From Rhizobiales bacterium PAR1 (lineage in GTDB: Bacteria > Pseudomonadota > Alphaproteobacteria > Rhizobiales > Beijerinckiaceae): a stretch of 64,000 nt of DNA. Positions 8,950-18,576 of this stretch are shown one piece after another. The notes beneath the pieces are model-generated. The model saw nothing but the letters and a program-made list of their open reading frames with translations. It made no database searches and had not been told where the DNA came from. Position numbers and translations under genes: made by a program. The DNA lies in NCBI GenBank assembly GCA_002256205.1, contig NKIW01000003.1:124001-188000 (forward strand), given 5' to 3'. The stretch's first letter is position 1. Every line of letters starts with the position of its first letter.

Positions 8950-11900
8950 TTACGGCTTCTTGCCGGCCGGCAGTACGGTCGCGGTACCGAAGGCCGTCCG
9001 CCCGAAACGCTCGGGGCGATACATATCCTCGGCAATCGCGGCGGGATGTACGTAGGTGCCGGGCGTCACGGCACGGACAAGATAGCCGATCTTCACCGGC
9101 TTCTTTTCCACACCCGAGCGGTTGAAGGCCGCGACGAAGCGATCATCCCGTGCTTCGGCATGGTCTGGCTCAGTGCGATCGGTGAAGAAACTGAAGCCTT
9201 CCGAATTGGAATCCGTGAGCTTCGGGTTCTCGATTTCAAGCCCCGCCGGCAGCGGATCAACAACCAGCAACCGTGCACCGCGCGCCGGCTTATCCTCGAT
9301 CTCGAGGCCGACGAAATAGCGCTCGTTTTGTTGGATTTCAGCCGGATTAACGACATCGCCCGAGAGCGTGTAGATCGTCCGCTTGACCGAATAGCCCTCG
9401 TTGAGCTCCGGCGTTGGTGTGGTCGGAATGCCGGAAACCGAGAGGATGACGCGGCTTTCGGCCTGCCCGTCGTTGCGGATCGACAGCGCTTTGTTGTCGA
9501 GCGCGGCCTGCGACAAGGTGCGATAGAGTGCGCCGCGCTGCGTGGTGCCGTCCACGGTCAGCGAGAAGTTCTCGGCCTCCTTGGCGAGCGCCTGCGCCGC
9601 CAGAACCATCCAGTTCTGCTCCTGCGTCGAGGTATACCGCGAGCGGTTGCGCGCGGTATCAAGCTCGGTGGCGACGCGGGTGATCCGGGTGCGGTCGGCG
9701 TTGGCTTCCGCGAGAAGCGCCAGCAGGCCGGCGCTGTCACGCAGCTTGGAGCCGTAATCCGAGCGGTAGACGAGGTCTTCTTTCGCAGTGCCGAGCGCGG
9801 TGATCGCCGCGTTCATCACGGTCTCCGAACGTCCGCGATCGCCAAGCAGTGCGAGCGCCGCGCCGATCTGCCCCTTGGCGAGCGGGGAGGCGAAATCGCT
9901 GAGCTTGTTGTCGGCTAGGTAGCGAAGATCGCCCATGACCGGGCGACCGTTCCGCGCCAGCACATAGATCGCATAGGCGAGGCCCGCCGCTTCTTCCTTG
10001 CGGACTTCCGAGGTGTTGACGACCTGATTGCGCAAGCGATCGAGCGCCAGCCCGAAAGCCGTCTGCGGCACCGCGATGTTGCGTTCGCGGGCGCGGGTCA
10101 GGAAGTCGGTCACGAAGGCATCGAGCCAGAGATCGGAGGAATAGCCGACGCTCCAGAGGCCAAAGCCGCCGTTCGCACCTTGGCGCGAAAGCACGCGTTC
10201 GATGGCCGCTTCGATGCGCTTTTCGGCGGCCTCATCGAGCGAGAGATGCTCCATCGAGGCGAGCTTGTTGACGTAGAGCAGCGGCATCGCGCGGCTCACG
10301 GTCTGCTCGGTGCAGCCATAGGGGTAACGGTCAAGTGCGGTGAGCAGGGCCGGGACATCGAGCGCCGCAAAGGGCGATACCGAGACCGACACTGAACCGG
10401 AATTGGGCACGAAATCCGCGAGGAGATCGTTCGAGACCTGCAAGGTCTGCCCGCCGGGGAGCGCCCGGGCGATGCGGTTGACGATGCTCGGCGCGGAAGG
10501 CTTCACGTTGACGCGGACGGTCTGCGGCAGGGTTTCGCCCCCCCCTTTGAGCGTGAGGTCCACCTCGGCTTGGCCGAGGCCCGCCGCGATGACCGGCAGC
10601 GCGAAGGAGATCTTCTTGCCCTTCTCGAGCCGCAGCTTGCGGAACGCCGGATCAAGCTGAACGCTGATCGGCCCGCGCATCTCGACATCGAGGATATAGT
10701 CGCCGGTGGCGCCCTCGACATTATTGATGTCGATATGGAACTGCGAGCGGTCCCCCAGCGCGAGGAAGCGCGGCACGGTCGGCTGCACGACGATGGGATC
10801 ACGGACGATCACATCGGCCTGCGCTTCACCCGTCTTGCCCGCGCTCCACGCCACCGCCATCACGCGGACGGTACCGTTGAAGGCCGGAATGTCGAAGCTC
10901 ACTGGCACCGTGCCATCGGCATTGGCTTTCACCACACCAGAGAAGCGCGCGAGTGGCTCCTGCGTCGGGCGTTCGCCCTTGGATTCCGGCGTCGAGTCGC
11001 CGCCCGAGCGGATTGCGCCGCGCACGCCCTGCATCCCATCGATCAGATAGCCGTAGAGATCGCGCATCTCGCCCGAGAGTTGGCGCTGGCCGTAGAAATA
11101 TTCAGTCGCATTCGGCGCCTGATAGCGGGTGAGGTTCAGAATGCCGACATCCACCGCCGCAACGGTGATGAAGGCTTCCTCGCCCGCCTTGAGGTTTGCG
11201 AGCTTGACGGGCAGGTTCATCATCTGGCGCGGACGCATCTGCGCCGGAGCACCGAGCGTGACCTCAATCTTGCGGGCATCCTTACCGATCGTGAGCCACG
11301 AGAGCCCGAGCGCGCGCCCCGGCATGCGTTTGGCTGCCTCATCCAGCGGGCGATGCGCCAGTGCCACGAGGTAAGCGCCCGCGCCCCAGTCGCCCGAGAC
11401 CTTCACCGGGAAGGTCTTGCCCCCTTCCGGCACATCGACGACCTCGATATGTGCGACACGGTCGGAGACCACCGCGAGCGTTGCCTTGCCGCTGAAGCGC
11501 GAGGCGAGGCGCACCTGCATGGTTTCGCCATCGGCGTAGGATTTCTTGTCGAGCGCAACGTCGAGCACGTCAGGCGTATCCGCCTTGGCATCCGCGACAT
11601 AACCCACCGTGAAATCATGCGCCGTTTCTGCGCCATCCGAACCGGTGGAGCGCACTTCCAGTCGGTAGGTGCCCCACTGGACCTTGGCCGAGAGTTCCGC
11701 GACGGCGGTTTCCGAGGTCGAAACATCGCCATCGGCGACGCGACGCGAGGTCTTGATGCCCTCGTAGGCCCATTTGCCGTCCTTGAAGAACCACTGGTAA
11801 TTCCGGGTGATCTTCGAGAGTTGCCATTTCAACCCAGCGCGCGCGATGCGCTTGCCTTGCCCGGTGGCGAGAATGACCCCGAACTTTGCGGTATCACCAT

Positions 11901-14274
11901 CGCCGATTTCGCCTTCGTTGAAGAGCGGCTTGACGCCAATCGCCACGCCCTTTGGCACAATCGGCAGTACGACAGAGCGCGTCACCGCGCGCCCGCCCGT
12001 CTCCGAGGCGGAGATGATGAACTCGGCTTCGAGCGGCAGATTGGTTTCCGGTTCTTTCAGGGAAATCGAAAGGCTCGCCTTGCCATCGTCATCCGTCGAG
12101 GTGGCCTCGATCTCGCTTTTCACCGCCTCGACCGGCTCATCCGACAAGCCGACCGTATAGCCCGCAAAACCGGGAATCGCGCTCTCCTTGGCGCGGCGGA
12201 TGGTGACATCGCCCGAAACCGAGAGATCCGCGCCCGGCGCGCCGTAGAGGTAGCGCACGTTGACGTCGATCTCGGCATCTTGCCCCGACTGGATCGGCTT
12301 GGTTTTCGGTTCGAGCGCGATTTCGAGCCGCTCGGGCACATAATCCTCGACGAGAACCGTGGTCTCGCCAATCGCGGGACGCTTGGGATCAGTATAGGCG
12401 GCAATCCGCCATGTGCCGACCGGCGCGCCGGAGAGGAGCGGCACGGAAATCGCGCGGCCGCCGCCGCCCTGATCCTGCACCACCTGACGGCGGTATTCCA
12501 TGCCATCGGGACGACGGACAATCACAGTCAGCGGCAGACCCGCAACGACATTCGAGCGGCCATCCCGCAGAAGCGCCGTGACATATACCGTCTCACCGGG
12601 GCGATAGACGCCGCGTTCGGCATAGAGATACGCGTCGAGGCCCTTCGGCGCGATGCGGCCCGAAACGCCGCGATCCGAAAGGTCGAACGCGGTCTGCTGG
12701 AGGTCGAGAAACCCGTAATCGTCCTTGAGTTGGGCAGTCACGATGCCCGGCGCGAGCCCGCCTTCGCCGCGGGAGAGGCCGGCGTCGAATTTTGCATGGC
12801 CCATCGCATCAGTTTTGAGCGTCGCCATCACCTCGTTGTTGCGGGCGATCAGGCGCACTTCGGTTTCCGCTACCGGCGCGGCGCTGGCGAGCGAGCGCAC
12901 GAAGACATGCACGCCGTCCTGCCCCGAAAAGGCGGTAAGGCCGAGATCGGAGACCACAAACCACTGCGTCGCAATGTTCTCGACAACGGTATCGCCATCG
13001 TTTTCACCACTGGCAGGTGCGGTTGCGCCGCTCTCGGTCTTGAATTCGCCAGCCTGCGCCGCGATCAGGTAGATTCCGGGCTCGAGCTTGCCGGTCGCCT
13101 CTGTCACCGGGAAGGCGGTGACGACATCCTTGTTCAGCTCGGATTTGACATCCATCGTGCCGCGCCAGACTTGGCTGCCAGATTCCCTGATGATCTTCTC
13201 GACCTGATACGGCTCCATCTGCCCGAGGAAATCCTCGTTCCGCACCGTGTTGATCAGGTTGCGATCGCCGATGCGGAGCACGCGGATGCCGAGCTTGTTG
13301 GTGTTGACCGAGGTGAGCGGCACGCCCTGCTGGCCCGAACGCGGCAACACATAGGTTTTCCCGCTGGCGCGCACTGAAGGCGTACGATCCCGGACGTAAA
13401 TCTCGTAATCCGCGTTTTTCAGCAGGCTCTCGCCGGGAATGCCGGAGGGAATGCCCTGCCGGAGCACAATGCCGTAACGCTCGCCATGGCGAAGCCCGTC
13501 GACGCAGATCTGGCTCTCCTCAGCGGTCACCGCGAAATCGCCCTTGCCCGAGACGGCGACATAAGGCGCGAAATCGACGCGGCCGCGTGCCAGCGGTTCG
13601 GAGAAGGTGAAGCAGGCGCGTGGCGAAGCCGAATCTGCATCGGTTTCATTGCCGGTTAGGCGAAAACCGCGCGTTTCGCGCAGCTTTTCGTATGCCGTAC
13701 GGATCGCCGGTTGCTCCTGCGCCTCAAGGCCGATGCGATAGGCCGTCAGCGCCGGGCGCCACATCTCGCGCCATTCAAAGATCTGGCCGAGAAGGCCAAG
13801 CGAATTGCCCTCGTCATCCTTTGATTTCGAGCGTTGGTAGGCGAGATACCCCGCAGCAACCGCGCGTTCCTGCATGTCGTACCGTTCGCGCCAGTCGCGC
13901 GGGGTGATGCCCTTCGCGGCTTTCGCCATGAGACGCCACGCGGCGGGATTGGAAGGAGCTGCGACCACCGCCTGATTGGCGATGGGGAGCGCAGCACGCG
14001 GGTCTTTCGCCAGCGCCGCTTCACCGGCGGAAATGAGGCGGGCAATATCAGCGCCCGGCGGGACGGAAACATCGCGTTTGAGCTTTTCCTCGATGGCCGC
14101 GCCGGATTGGGCAAGATCATCCCGGACGAAGGGCTTCTGCACCGTTTGCGCCAGCGCCGTGCCAGCCATCAACGCGAGGCCGAGCAGCCCGACCGAGAAC
14201 CATCCCATGCGCTTCGGGCGCGATGTGCGGGCGGTGTCAGGCAGGGGAAAACCGGGGTTCAAGCGCGCGCTCAT
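8950..14274 (-). CDS. Bacterial alpha-2-macroglobulin (thioester protease trap)
   Basis: A giant periplasmic protein of about 1774 residues, resembling YfhM/ECAM. It has macroglobulin (MG) domains, an A2M domain with the segment VFVRSLASAAPVAETEV, and a thioester domain. The thioester motif CTEQ is intact (Cys at about residue 1321, coded near 10312-10314, within YPYGCTEQT). Such proteins trap attacking proteases covalently. ATG 14274 is preferred over an upstream frame start at 14370: it has GGAG upstream and is followed by a Sec signal peptide ending in GTALAQ. Unlike the E. coli relative, no lipobox cysteine is visible, so it is probably soluble in the periplasm. First gene of the operon with pbpC and the TMEM43-like gene. 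Confidence 0.95.
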   Translation of the reverse strand: MSARLNPGFPLPDTARTSRPKRMGWFSVGLLGLALMAGTALAQTVQKPFVRDDLAQSGAAIEEKLKRDVSVPPGADIARLISAGEAALAKDPRAALPIANQAVVAAPSNPAAWRLMAKAAKGITPRDWRERYDMQERAVAAGYLAYQRSKSKDDEGNSLGLLGQIFEWREMWRPALTAYRIGLEAQEQPAIRTAYEKLRETRGFRLTGNETDADSASPRACFTFSEPLARGRVDFAPYVAVSGKGDFAVTAEESQICVDGLRHGERYGIVLRQGIPSGIPGESLLKNADYEIYVRDRTPSVRASGKTYVLPRSGQQGVPLTSVNTNKLGIRVLRIGDRNLINTVRNEDFLGQMEPYQVEKIIRESGSQVWRGTMDVKSELNKDVVTAFPVTEATGKLEPGIYLIAAQAGEFKTESGATAPASGENDGDTVVENIATQWFVVSDLGLTAFSGQDGVHVFVRSLASAAPVAETEVRLIARNNEVMATLKTDAMGHAKFDAGLSRGEGGLAPGIVTAQLKDDYGFLDLQQTAFDLSDRGVSGRIAPKGLDAYLYAERGVYRPGETVYVTALLRDGRSNVVAGLPLTVIVRRPDGMEYRRQVVQDQGGGGRAISVPLLSGAPVGTWRIAAYTDPKRPAIGETTVLVEDYVPERLEIALEPKTKPIQSGQDAEIDVNVRYLYGAPGADLSVSGDVTIRRAKESAIPGFAGYTVGLSDEPVEAVKSEIEATSTDDDGKASLSISLKEPETNLPLEAEFIISASETGGRAVTRSVVLPIVPKGVAIGVKPLFNEGEIGDGDTAKFGVILATGQGKRIARAGLKWQLSKITRNYQWFFKDGKWAYEGIKTSRRVADGDVSTSETAVAELSAKVQWGTYRLEVRSTGSDGAETAHDFTVGYVADAKADTPDVLDVALDKKSYADGETMQVRLASRFSGKATLAVVSDRVAHIEVVDVPEGGKTFPVKVSGDWGAGAYLVALAHRPLDEAAKRMPGRALGLSWLTIGKDARKIEVTLGAPAQMRPRQMMNLPVKLANLKAGEEAFITVAAVDVGILNLTRYQAPNATEYFYGQRQLSGEMRDLYGYLIDGMQGVRGAIRSGGDSTPESKGERPTQEPLARFSGVVKANADGTVPVSFDIPAFNGTVRVMAVAWSAGKTGEAQADVIVRDPIVVQPTVPRFLALGDRSQFHIDINNVEGATGDYILDVEMRGPISVQLDPAFRKLRLEKGKKISFALPVIAAGLGQAEVDLTLKGGGETLPQTVRVNVKPSAPSIVNRIARALPGGQTLQVSNDLLADFVPNSGSVSVSVSPFAALDVPALLTALDRYPYGCTEQTVSRAMPLLYVNKLASMEHLSLDEAAEKRIEAAIERVLSRQGANGGFGLWSVGYSSDLWLDAFVTDFLTRARERNIAVPQTAFGLALDRLRNQVVNTSEVRKEEAAGLAYAIYVLARNGRPVMGDLRYLADNKLSDFASPLAKGQIGAALALLGDRGRSETVMNAAITALGTAKEDLVYRSDYGSKLRDSAGLLALLAEANADRTRITRVATELDTARNRSRYTSTQEQNWMVLAAQALAKEAENFSLTVDGTTQRGALYRTLSQAALDNKALSIRNDGQAESRVILSVSGIPTTPTPELNEGYSVKRTIYTLSGDVVNPAEIQQNERYFVGLEIEDKPARGARLLVVDPLPAGLEIENPKLTDSNSEGFSFFTDRTEPDHAEARDDRFVAAFNRSGVEKKPVKIGYLVRAVTPGTYVHPAAIAEDMYRPERFGRTAFGTATVLPAGKKP

Positions 14275-14461
14275 GGGGTGATCTCCGTTTGACGTGTTCC
14301 CGAAGCGGTAGCCTATCACCCCTGCTCGCGCCTGCAATGTGCGATAGCGCACTGAAACGTTGAATTGCATCGGTTGTCATGCTCTCTTCACGCATGCGAC
14401 GCTTGGGTTACCGCTGCTTTCTGCCACGCCGATGTGACGGATTGCCGATGGAGAAGATGCC

Positions 14462-15941
14462 ATGAAGAAAATCCCGTCGAATGCCTTGCTGTTCCTGTTG
14501 GCATCAAGCGCCCAGGGACCCGTTCTGGCTCAGGCACCCAGCGCTGTTTATCCGCAAGGGCTCCGCGTCCAAAGTGTTCCTCTTACCAGTCAGGCGGGTC
14601 CCAAGTTTGGCACGCCGACGGCACCCACACCCGCAAATAGCGCGGCTCCTGCCGCCAAACCTGTCGATCCAGCCTTCGCGGCAGCCGAAAAGGCGTTTCT
14701 GGCGCTCGATGTCGAGGCGCGGCGTGCCATCCAGAAGGATCTGATCTGGGCTGCAAAATTCGAAGGCACGGCTTCAGGCGATTTCGGGTCATTGACCTTT
14801 GCCGCGCTCAAGCGCTTTGAAACGGAAGCGAAATTGCCCGCGGATGGCCTTATCAATCCCGCCAAACGCGAGCGCCTTGCTAAAGCGGCCGAGGCGCAGC
14901 GGCTTGCCGCGAAATTCACCGTCGAGACTGACAAGGTTTCCGGTATGAAGATCGGCATTCCCGGCGTGATCTTTTCGAAATCCAGCCCCAATATCCGGCG
15001 GCACGCGCTGGCAGGACAAGGACGAGAAGGTCACGCTTGATCTTACGGTATTTAAACCAGAGGATTCATTAGCGACCCTGTTCGAAAAAGGCATCGACCC
15101 CAAGAACACGGGACGCAAGATCACCTACAAGCTGATCCGCCCGGATTTCTTCGTCATTACTGGCGAAACCGCCTCGGGCAAGTTCTACCGCCGCGTCCAG
15201 AGCGAGGGCAGCGGCCCGTTGCGCGGCTTCTCGATCGGTTATGACAAGACGGTCGCTCCCGTCGTCGACAAGATGGTGATTGCGATTGCCGCCGGTTTCG
15301 AGCCCTTCCCGAAAGCGGGTGGCACCAAACCGGTGACAACGGGTGGCACACCCATCGCCACGCTGCCACCCAAAGCCACGCAGCGTCGGGCCTCGGGGCT
15401 GGTGCTGTCGCCGGATGCGATCATCACCTCCGATGCCGCACTCAAGGGGTGTACCGACATCATGGTCGCGCCCGAAGGCAATGCCGCTCGCGTTCCTGCA
15501 AAACTCGTTCGCACGCTCGAAGGCACTGGACTCGCGGTTCTTTCGTCCCGCGCGGGCAAGGCTATGCCGATCCGCGTCGCGGTGGCGGCGAAGGACGCCC
15601 TCCTCGTCCAGCGCGATTCCGAGGGTGATCTTCTGGCGAGCGCCGCAACGATCACCGGCGGCAAGGCCGCAACCTCGCTTCAGGAGGGCGGTGCAGGCGG
15701 CGCGCTATTCGATAAATCGGGCGCGCTGATCGGCGTGATCAACACGATGCCGGTGGCAAAGTTCAAGGTCGCGGGCATCGTCCCGACCCTGAGCTACACC
15801 TACCTTGGAGCCGAGGATGTGCTAAAAGCCGCAGGGCTTCCTGCTGGCGCCAAAGGCGATGGCGCGGCGAAATCCTCGGCGGAAATCGCGGAAGCGGCCC
15901 GCCCGAGCATGCTGTCGCTGGTTTGCGCGTCGGACAAATAA
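14462..15941 (+). pseudogene. Secreted peptidoglycan-binding/trypsin-like protease gene, frameshifted
   Basis: Two adjacent reading frames belong to one gene. The first (14462-15040) encodes a signal peptide, a proline/alanine linker and a peptidoglycan-binding-like helical domain (FGSLTFAALKRFETEAKL), then runs into unrelated residues. The protein continues one frame later from about 14990 (SGGTRWQDKDEKVTLDL) to the stop at 15941. That part has a trypsin-like barrel with SGLVLSPDAIITSDAA and a serine region GGAGGALFDKSGALIGVI. Removing one C from the CCCC run at 14986-14989 restores a single frame of about 492 residues. The typical GNSGGP motif appears as GGAGGAL, so the serine nucleophile may be missing and the domain may be inactive. 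The shift is either a real mutation or a sequencing error. Confidence 0.8.
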
Positions 15942-15942
15942 G

Positions 15943-16608
15943 CTAGCGCGAAAGCGCCAGAACAGCGTCTACCAGTTCATCAAAATGTTGGATCAGCCGG
16001 TCCGGCTTCAACGCTGCCATCGGCGTATCGGTGTAGCCAAAGCTGACACCGATCACCGGGATGTTCGCAGCCCGAGCGGTATCCACATCAGTGCGTGAAT
16101 CGCCAATCATGATCGCGCGGCCAGCGTCACCGCCGGCTGTCAGAATCGTTTCCGTCAGGTGCCGCGGGTCCGGCTTGCAGAAGGCATAGGTCTCGCGACC
16201 TGCAACGGCGGCGAACATCGGCAGGATGCCGAGTTGCTCGACCAGAGCCCTTGCGTGCGGCTCGGGCTTGTTGGTGCAGATCGCGAGGCGGAATTCTCGC
16301 GCTTCCAGAGCCTTCAAAGCGCTCTCGACGCTGGGATAGAGGAACGAAAGTTCGGCGACATGCTCGAGGTAATGCGCGAGCAGCGCCTGAAAGATTGTCT
16401 CGAGCTTCTCGGGGCTGAGCGGGCGGCCGGCCGCACGGAACCCGCGCTCGATCAAGGCCTTGGCACCGGCGCCAACCAGATTGCGCGCTTCGGAGAGCGG
16501 CAGAGGCTCCAGCCCTTCGAGAATCAGGAAGTGGTTGAGCGACGCCATGATGTCGGGCGCGGTCTCGGCCAGGGTGCCATCGAGATCGAAAACCAGCGTG
16601 CCGCGCAT
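15943..16608 (-). CDS. gph: Phosphoglycolate phosphatase (HAD family)
   Basis: A 221-residue HAD hydrolase that would remove 2-phosphoglycolate formed by oxygenase reactions or DNA repair. HAD motif I is FDLDGTLAET at the very N terminus (nucleophile Asp and general-acid Asp). Motif II lies in AICTNKP, motif III Lys in CKPDPRH, and motif IV acids in GDSRTDVDTA. ATG 16608 is chosen because AAAGGG lies upstream and it places motif I as in relatives; an in-frame ATG at 16647 would add 13 unconserved residues. The stop lies 1 nt from the convergent protease gene. Confidence 0.9.
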   Translation of the reverse strand: MRGTLVFDLDGTLAETAPDIMASLNHFLILEGLEPLPLSEARNLVGAGAKALIERGFRAAGRPLSPEKLETIFQALLAHYLEHVAELSFLYPSVESALKALEAREFRLAICTNKPEPHARALVEQLGILPMFAAVAGRETYAFCKPDPRHLTETILTAGGDAGRAIMIGDSRTDVDTARAANIPVIGVSFGYTDTPMAALKPDRLIQHFDELVDAVLALSR

Positions 16609-16691
16609 GTCGAGACCCTTTTCGTCAGTGGATGGGAGTGCGTACACTGCCGGCAGCGATTCGCGAAAGTGGCAAATCAGGAGGCAGGATC

Positions 16692-17063
16692 ATGCTCGGA
16701 CGCAGCACTTCTTGGAGCGTGGCACTCCTTCTTTTAGCGATGGCGGGCCGCGCGAGGGCCGAAAATTTCGCTTTTGCTCCGGCGCCGCAGCAGGATCTCA
16801 ACCGCATTTACCGCATCGACACCGCGACCGGCGAGGTCAGCGCCTGCCAGTTCGCGGTGAAGGACGACAGCCCGATCGGCCTCACGCTCTGCTACCCGGC
16901 AGGGGAGGGCGCGAAGCCGGGCGAGGCGGGCGATTATGGCCTCATTCCCTCCAGCCATAAGCAGGAGGCGGGCATTTTCCGCATCAACCGCCGCAATGGC
17001 GCGGTTAGCGTCTGCTATGTACGAGAGGATCAGGAGGTTGTCTGCACGCCGCCGACGAAGTAG
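16692..17063 (+). CDS. Small secreted protein of unknown function
   Basis: A 123-residue protein with a signal peptide (WSVALLLLAMAGRARAE) followed by a short beta-rich domain with two similar halves: RIDTATGEVSACQF and RINRRNGAVSVCYV. Each half has one cysteine, and further cysteines (TLCYP, VVCTPP) allow disulfides, consistent with a periplasmic location. The start at 16692 is supported by AGGAGG 6-7 nt upstream. It lies 45 nt upstream of rpiA on the same strand and may share its transcript. I do not recognise a named family. Confidence 0.75.
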   Translation: MLGRSTSWSVALLLLAMAGRARAENFAFAPAPQQDLNRIYRIDTATGEVSACQFAVKDDSPIGLTLCYPAGEGAKPGEAGDYGLIPSSHKQEAGIFRINRRNGAVSVCYVREDQEVVCTPPTK

Positions 17064-17108
17064 GAGCGGGGCAGAGTCTTTCATCAACCTGTCGGCGGTG
17101 GATTTATC

Positions 17109-17810
17109 ATGAGCGATCATTTGAAGCGTCGTGCGGCGGAAGTCGCGGCGAAAACCGAGCTCCGCTCCGGCATGAAGCTCGGTCTTGGCACAGGCTCCAC
17201 CGCCAAGCATTTCGTCGATATCGTCGGTGAACGCATCCGCGCAGGCGAGACCTATCTCTGCGTGCCGACCTCGGAAGCAACCCGTATTCAGGCCGAAAGC
17301 CTGGGCATTCCGCTCACCACGCTCGATGAAATCGGCGAGATTGATTTGACCGTCGATGGCGCGGATGAGTTCGATCCCGCGCTCAACCTGATCAAGGGCG
17401 GTGGCGCGGCGCATTTGCGCGAGAAGATGGTCGCTGTGAATTCAAAACGCATGATCGTCATCGCCGATGCCTCGAAAAAGGTCGCGGTGCTTGGCGCGTT
17501 TCCGCTTCCCGTGGAGGTGGTGCAATTCGCCCATAACACGACGGCGCGAGCCGTCGCGCGCGCGTTTGCGGCGGAAGGAATCACGGTCGAGACGCGCCTC
17601 CGCAAGGCGAAAGATGGCTCGACGCTGGTGACCGACAATGGCAATTTCGTGCTAGACTGTGTCAACTCTGGCATCGCCAATCCGGGAGCATTGGCCGCGC
17701 GCCTGGATAGCATTCCGGGCGTTGTGGAACACGGATTGTTCATTGGCCTTTGTTTTGCCGTTTATCTTGGATCAGAGGATGGGGTTGCCGTGATCGGCAA
17801 GACGTCCTAA
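17109..17810 (+). CDS. rpiA: Ribose-5-phosphate isomerase A
   Basis: Interconverts ribose 5-phosphate and ribulose 5-phosphate in the pentose phosphate pathway. The 233-residue length is normal. Diagnostic motifs are GLGTGSTAKHFVD near residue 28 (phosphate-binding loop), DGADEFDP (catalytic Asp) and KGGGAAHLREK (Lys/Glu). The C-terminal DGVAVIGK segment is typical. It sits between a small secreted protein and DUF2059, followed by glutathione reductase, an arrangement known from other alphaproteobacteria. It links NADPH-producing metabolism with glutathione reduction. Confidence 0.97.
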   Translation: MSDHLKRRAAEVAAKTELRSGMKLGLGTGSTAKHFVDIVGERIRAGETYLCVPTSEATRIQAESLGIPLTTLDEIGEIDLTVDGADEFDPALNLIKGGGAAHLREKMVAVNSKRMIVIADASKKVAVLGAFPLPVEVVQFAHNTTARAVARAFAAEGITVETRLRKAKDGSTLVTDNGNFVLDCVNSGIANPGALAARLDSIPGVVEHGLFIGLCFAVYLGSEDGVAVIGKTS

Positions 17811-17857
17811 CAGGCGTCCGATACGGCCTTTAAAGGCTCCATGAAGGCGCTAACAGG

Positions 17858-17885
17858 CTCCGGTGCCCCACGAGGGGCCCCGGAG
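17858..17885 (+). other. Strong stem-loop before the DUF2059 gene
   Basis: CTCCGGTGCCCC (17858-17869) and GGGGCCCCGGAG (17874-17885) form a 12-bp stem with one mismatch and a 4-nt ACGA loop. No T-run follows, so it is not a standard terminator. It lies between rpiA and the DUF2059 gene, ending 22 nt before ATG 17908. It may protect or separate the two messages, or limit read-through. Confidence 0.6.
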
Positions 17886-17907
17886 TACCACCAGCAGAGG
17901 TAGGCCC

Positions 17908-18474
17908 ATGTCCATTCCCGTTTCCTTTCTCCGTTCCGCTGCGCTCGCCGCCCTGCTCATGGCGGGTGTTGGCTCGGCCTTCGCGCAGCAGCCTGCCGCG
18001 CCGGCCCCGACAGCGCCCACCGGCCCTTCGGTCGAAGAGATTATGAAAACGCCGTTCCTGCCCTCGCACCTCGCGGTCGCGAATGACGTTCTCAAGGCGT
18101 CCGGCATGCGCACCATGTTCGAGAATTCGATGCCGAACGTAGTCGGCGCGTTGCGCGTCAATGTGACCCGTCAGCGACCGGAACTCGCGAAGGTGATCGA
18201 GGAATGCCTCGCGATCGTCGAGAAGGAATCGGGCAACGTCATGAATGAGGGCGTCACCAGCGCCGCCCGTTTCCTCGCGGTCCGCATGAGCGAAGCGGAA
18301 CTGAAGGACGTCAACACCTTCCTCAATACCCCGAGCGGCAAGAAATACGTCGAGATTTTGCCGCTTTTCATGGATCAGGTGATGCCGTTCATCGAAATCT
18401 GGAGCGAGGAATCGGGCGCGCGTCTGTCGAAGATATTCCAGGATGAGATGGCCAAGCGCGGCCACAAGCTCTGA
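17908..18474 (+). CDS. DUF2059 domain secreted protein
   Basis: A 188-residue exported protein with a signal peptide (FLRSAALAALLMAGVGSAFAQ), a short Pro/Ala linker and a helical DUF2059 domain at about 45-180. The core segment LNTPSGKKYVEILPLFMD is typical of that family (TP.G..Y). The domain is common in the Gram-negative periplasm but has no established biochemical role. ATG 17908 is chosen over an upstream in-frame ATG at 17863, because the upstream one lies inside the stem-loop and the signal peptide begins at 17908. A terminator follows at 18498-18528. Confidence 0.88.
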   Translation: MSIPVSFLRSAALAALLMAGVGSAFAQQPAAPAPTAPTGPSVEEIMKTPFLPSHLAVANDVLKASGMRTMFENSMPNVVGALRVNVTRQRPELAKVIEECLAIVEKESGNVMNEGVTSAARFLAVRMSEAELKDVNTFLNTPSGKKYVEILPLFMDQVMPFIEIWSEESGARLSKIFQDEMAKRGHKL

Positions 18475-18497
18475 GAGCTTCGGGCATCACTCCAATC

Positions 18498-18528
18498 GGC
18501 GGGCCTTGAAAGAGCGCCCGCCTTTTTT
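18498..18528 (+). terminator. Intrinsic terminator
   Basis: GGCGGGC (18498-18504) pairs with GCCCGCC (18516-18522), followed by TTTTTT. It lies directly after the DUF2059 gene and before gor. Confidence 0.85.
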
Positions 18529-18576
18529 CTGTCTCGGGTTCGGGTCTTGGGAATATCGGGGCCCTGAGGAAACAAC

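Noticed and set aside
10570-13377. A 935-codon open frame on the plus strand opposite the alpha-2-macroglobulin gene
   Set aside because: It lies wholly inside a well-identified gene on the other strand, contains no domain and is rich in His/Arg/Glu, the usual product of antisense frames in GC-rich coding DNA.
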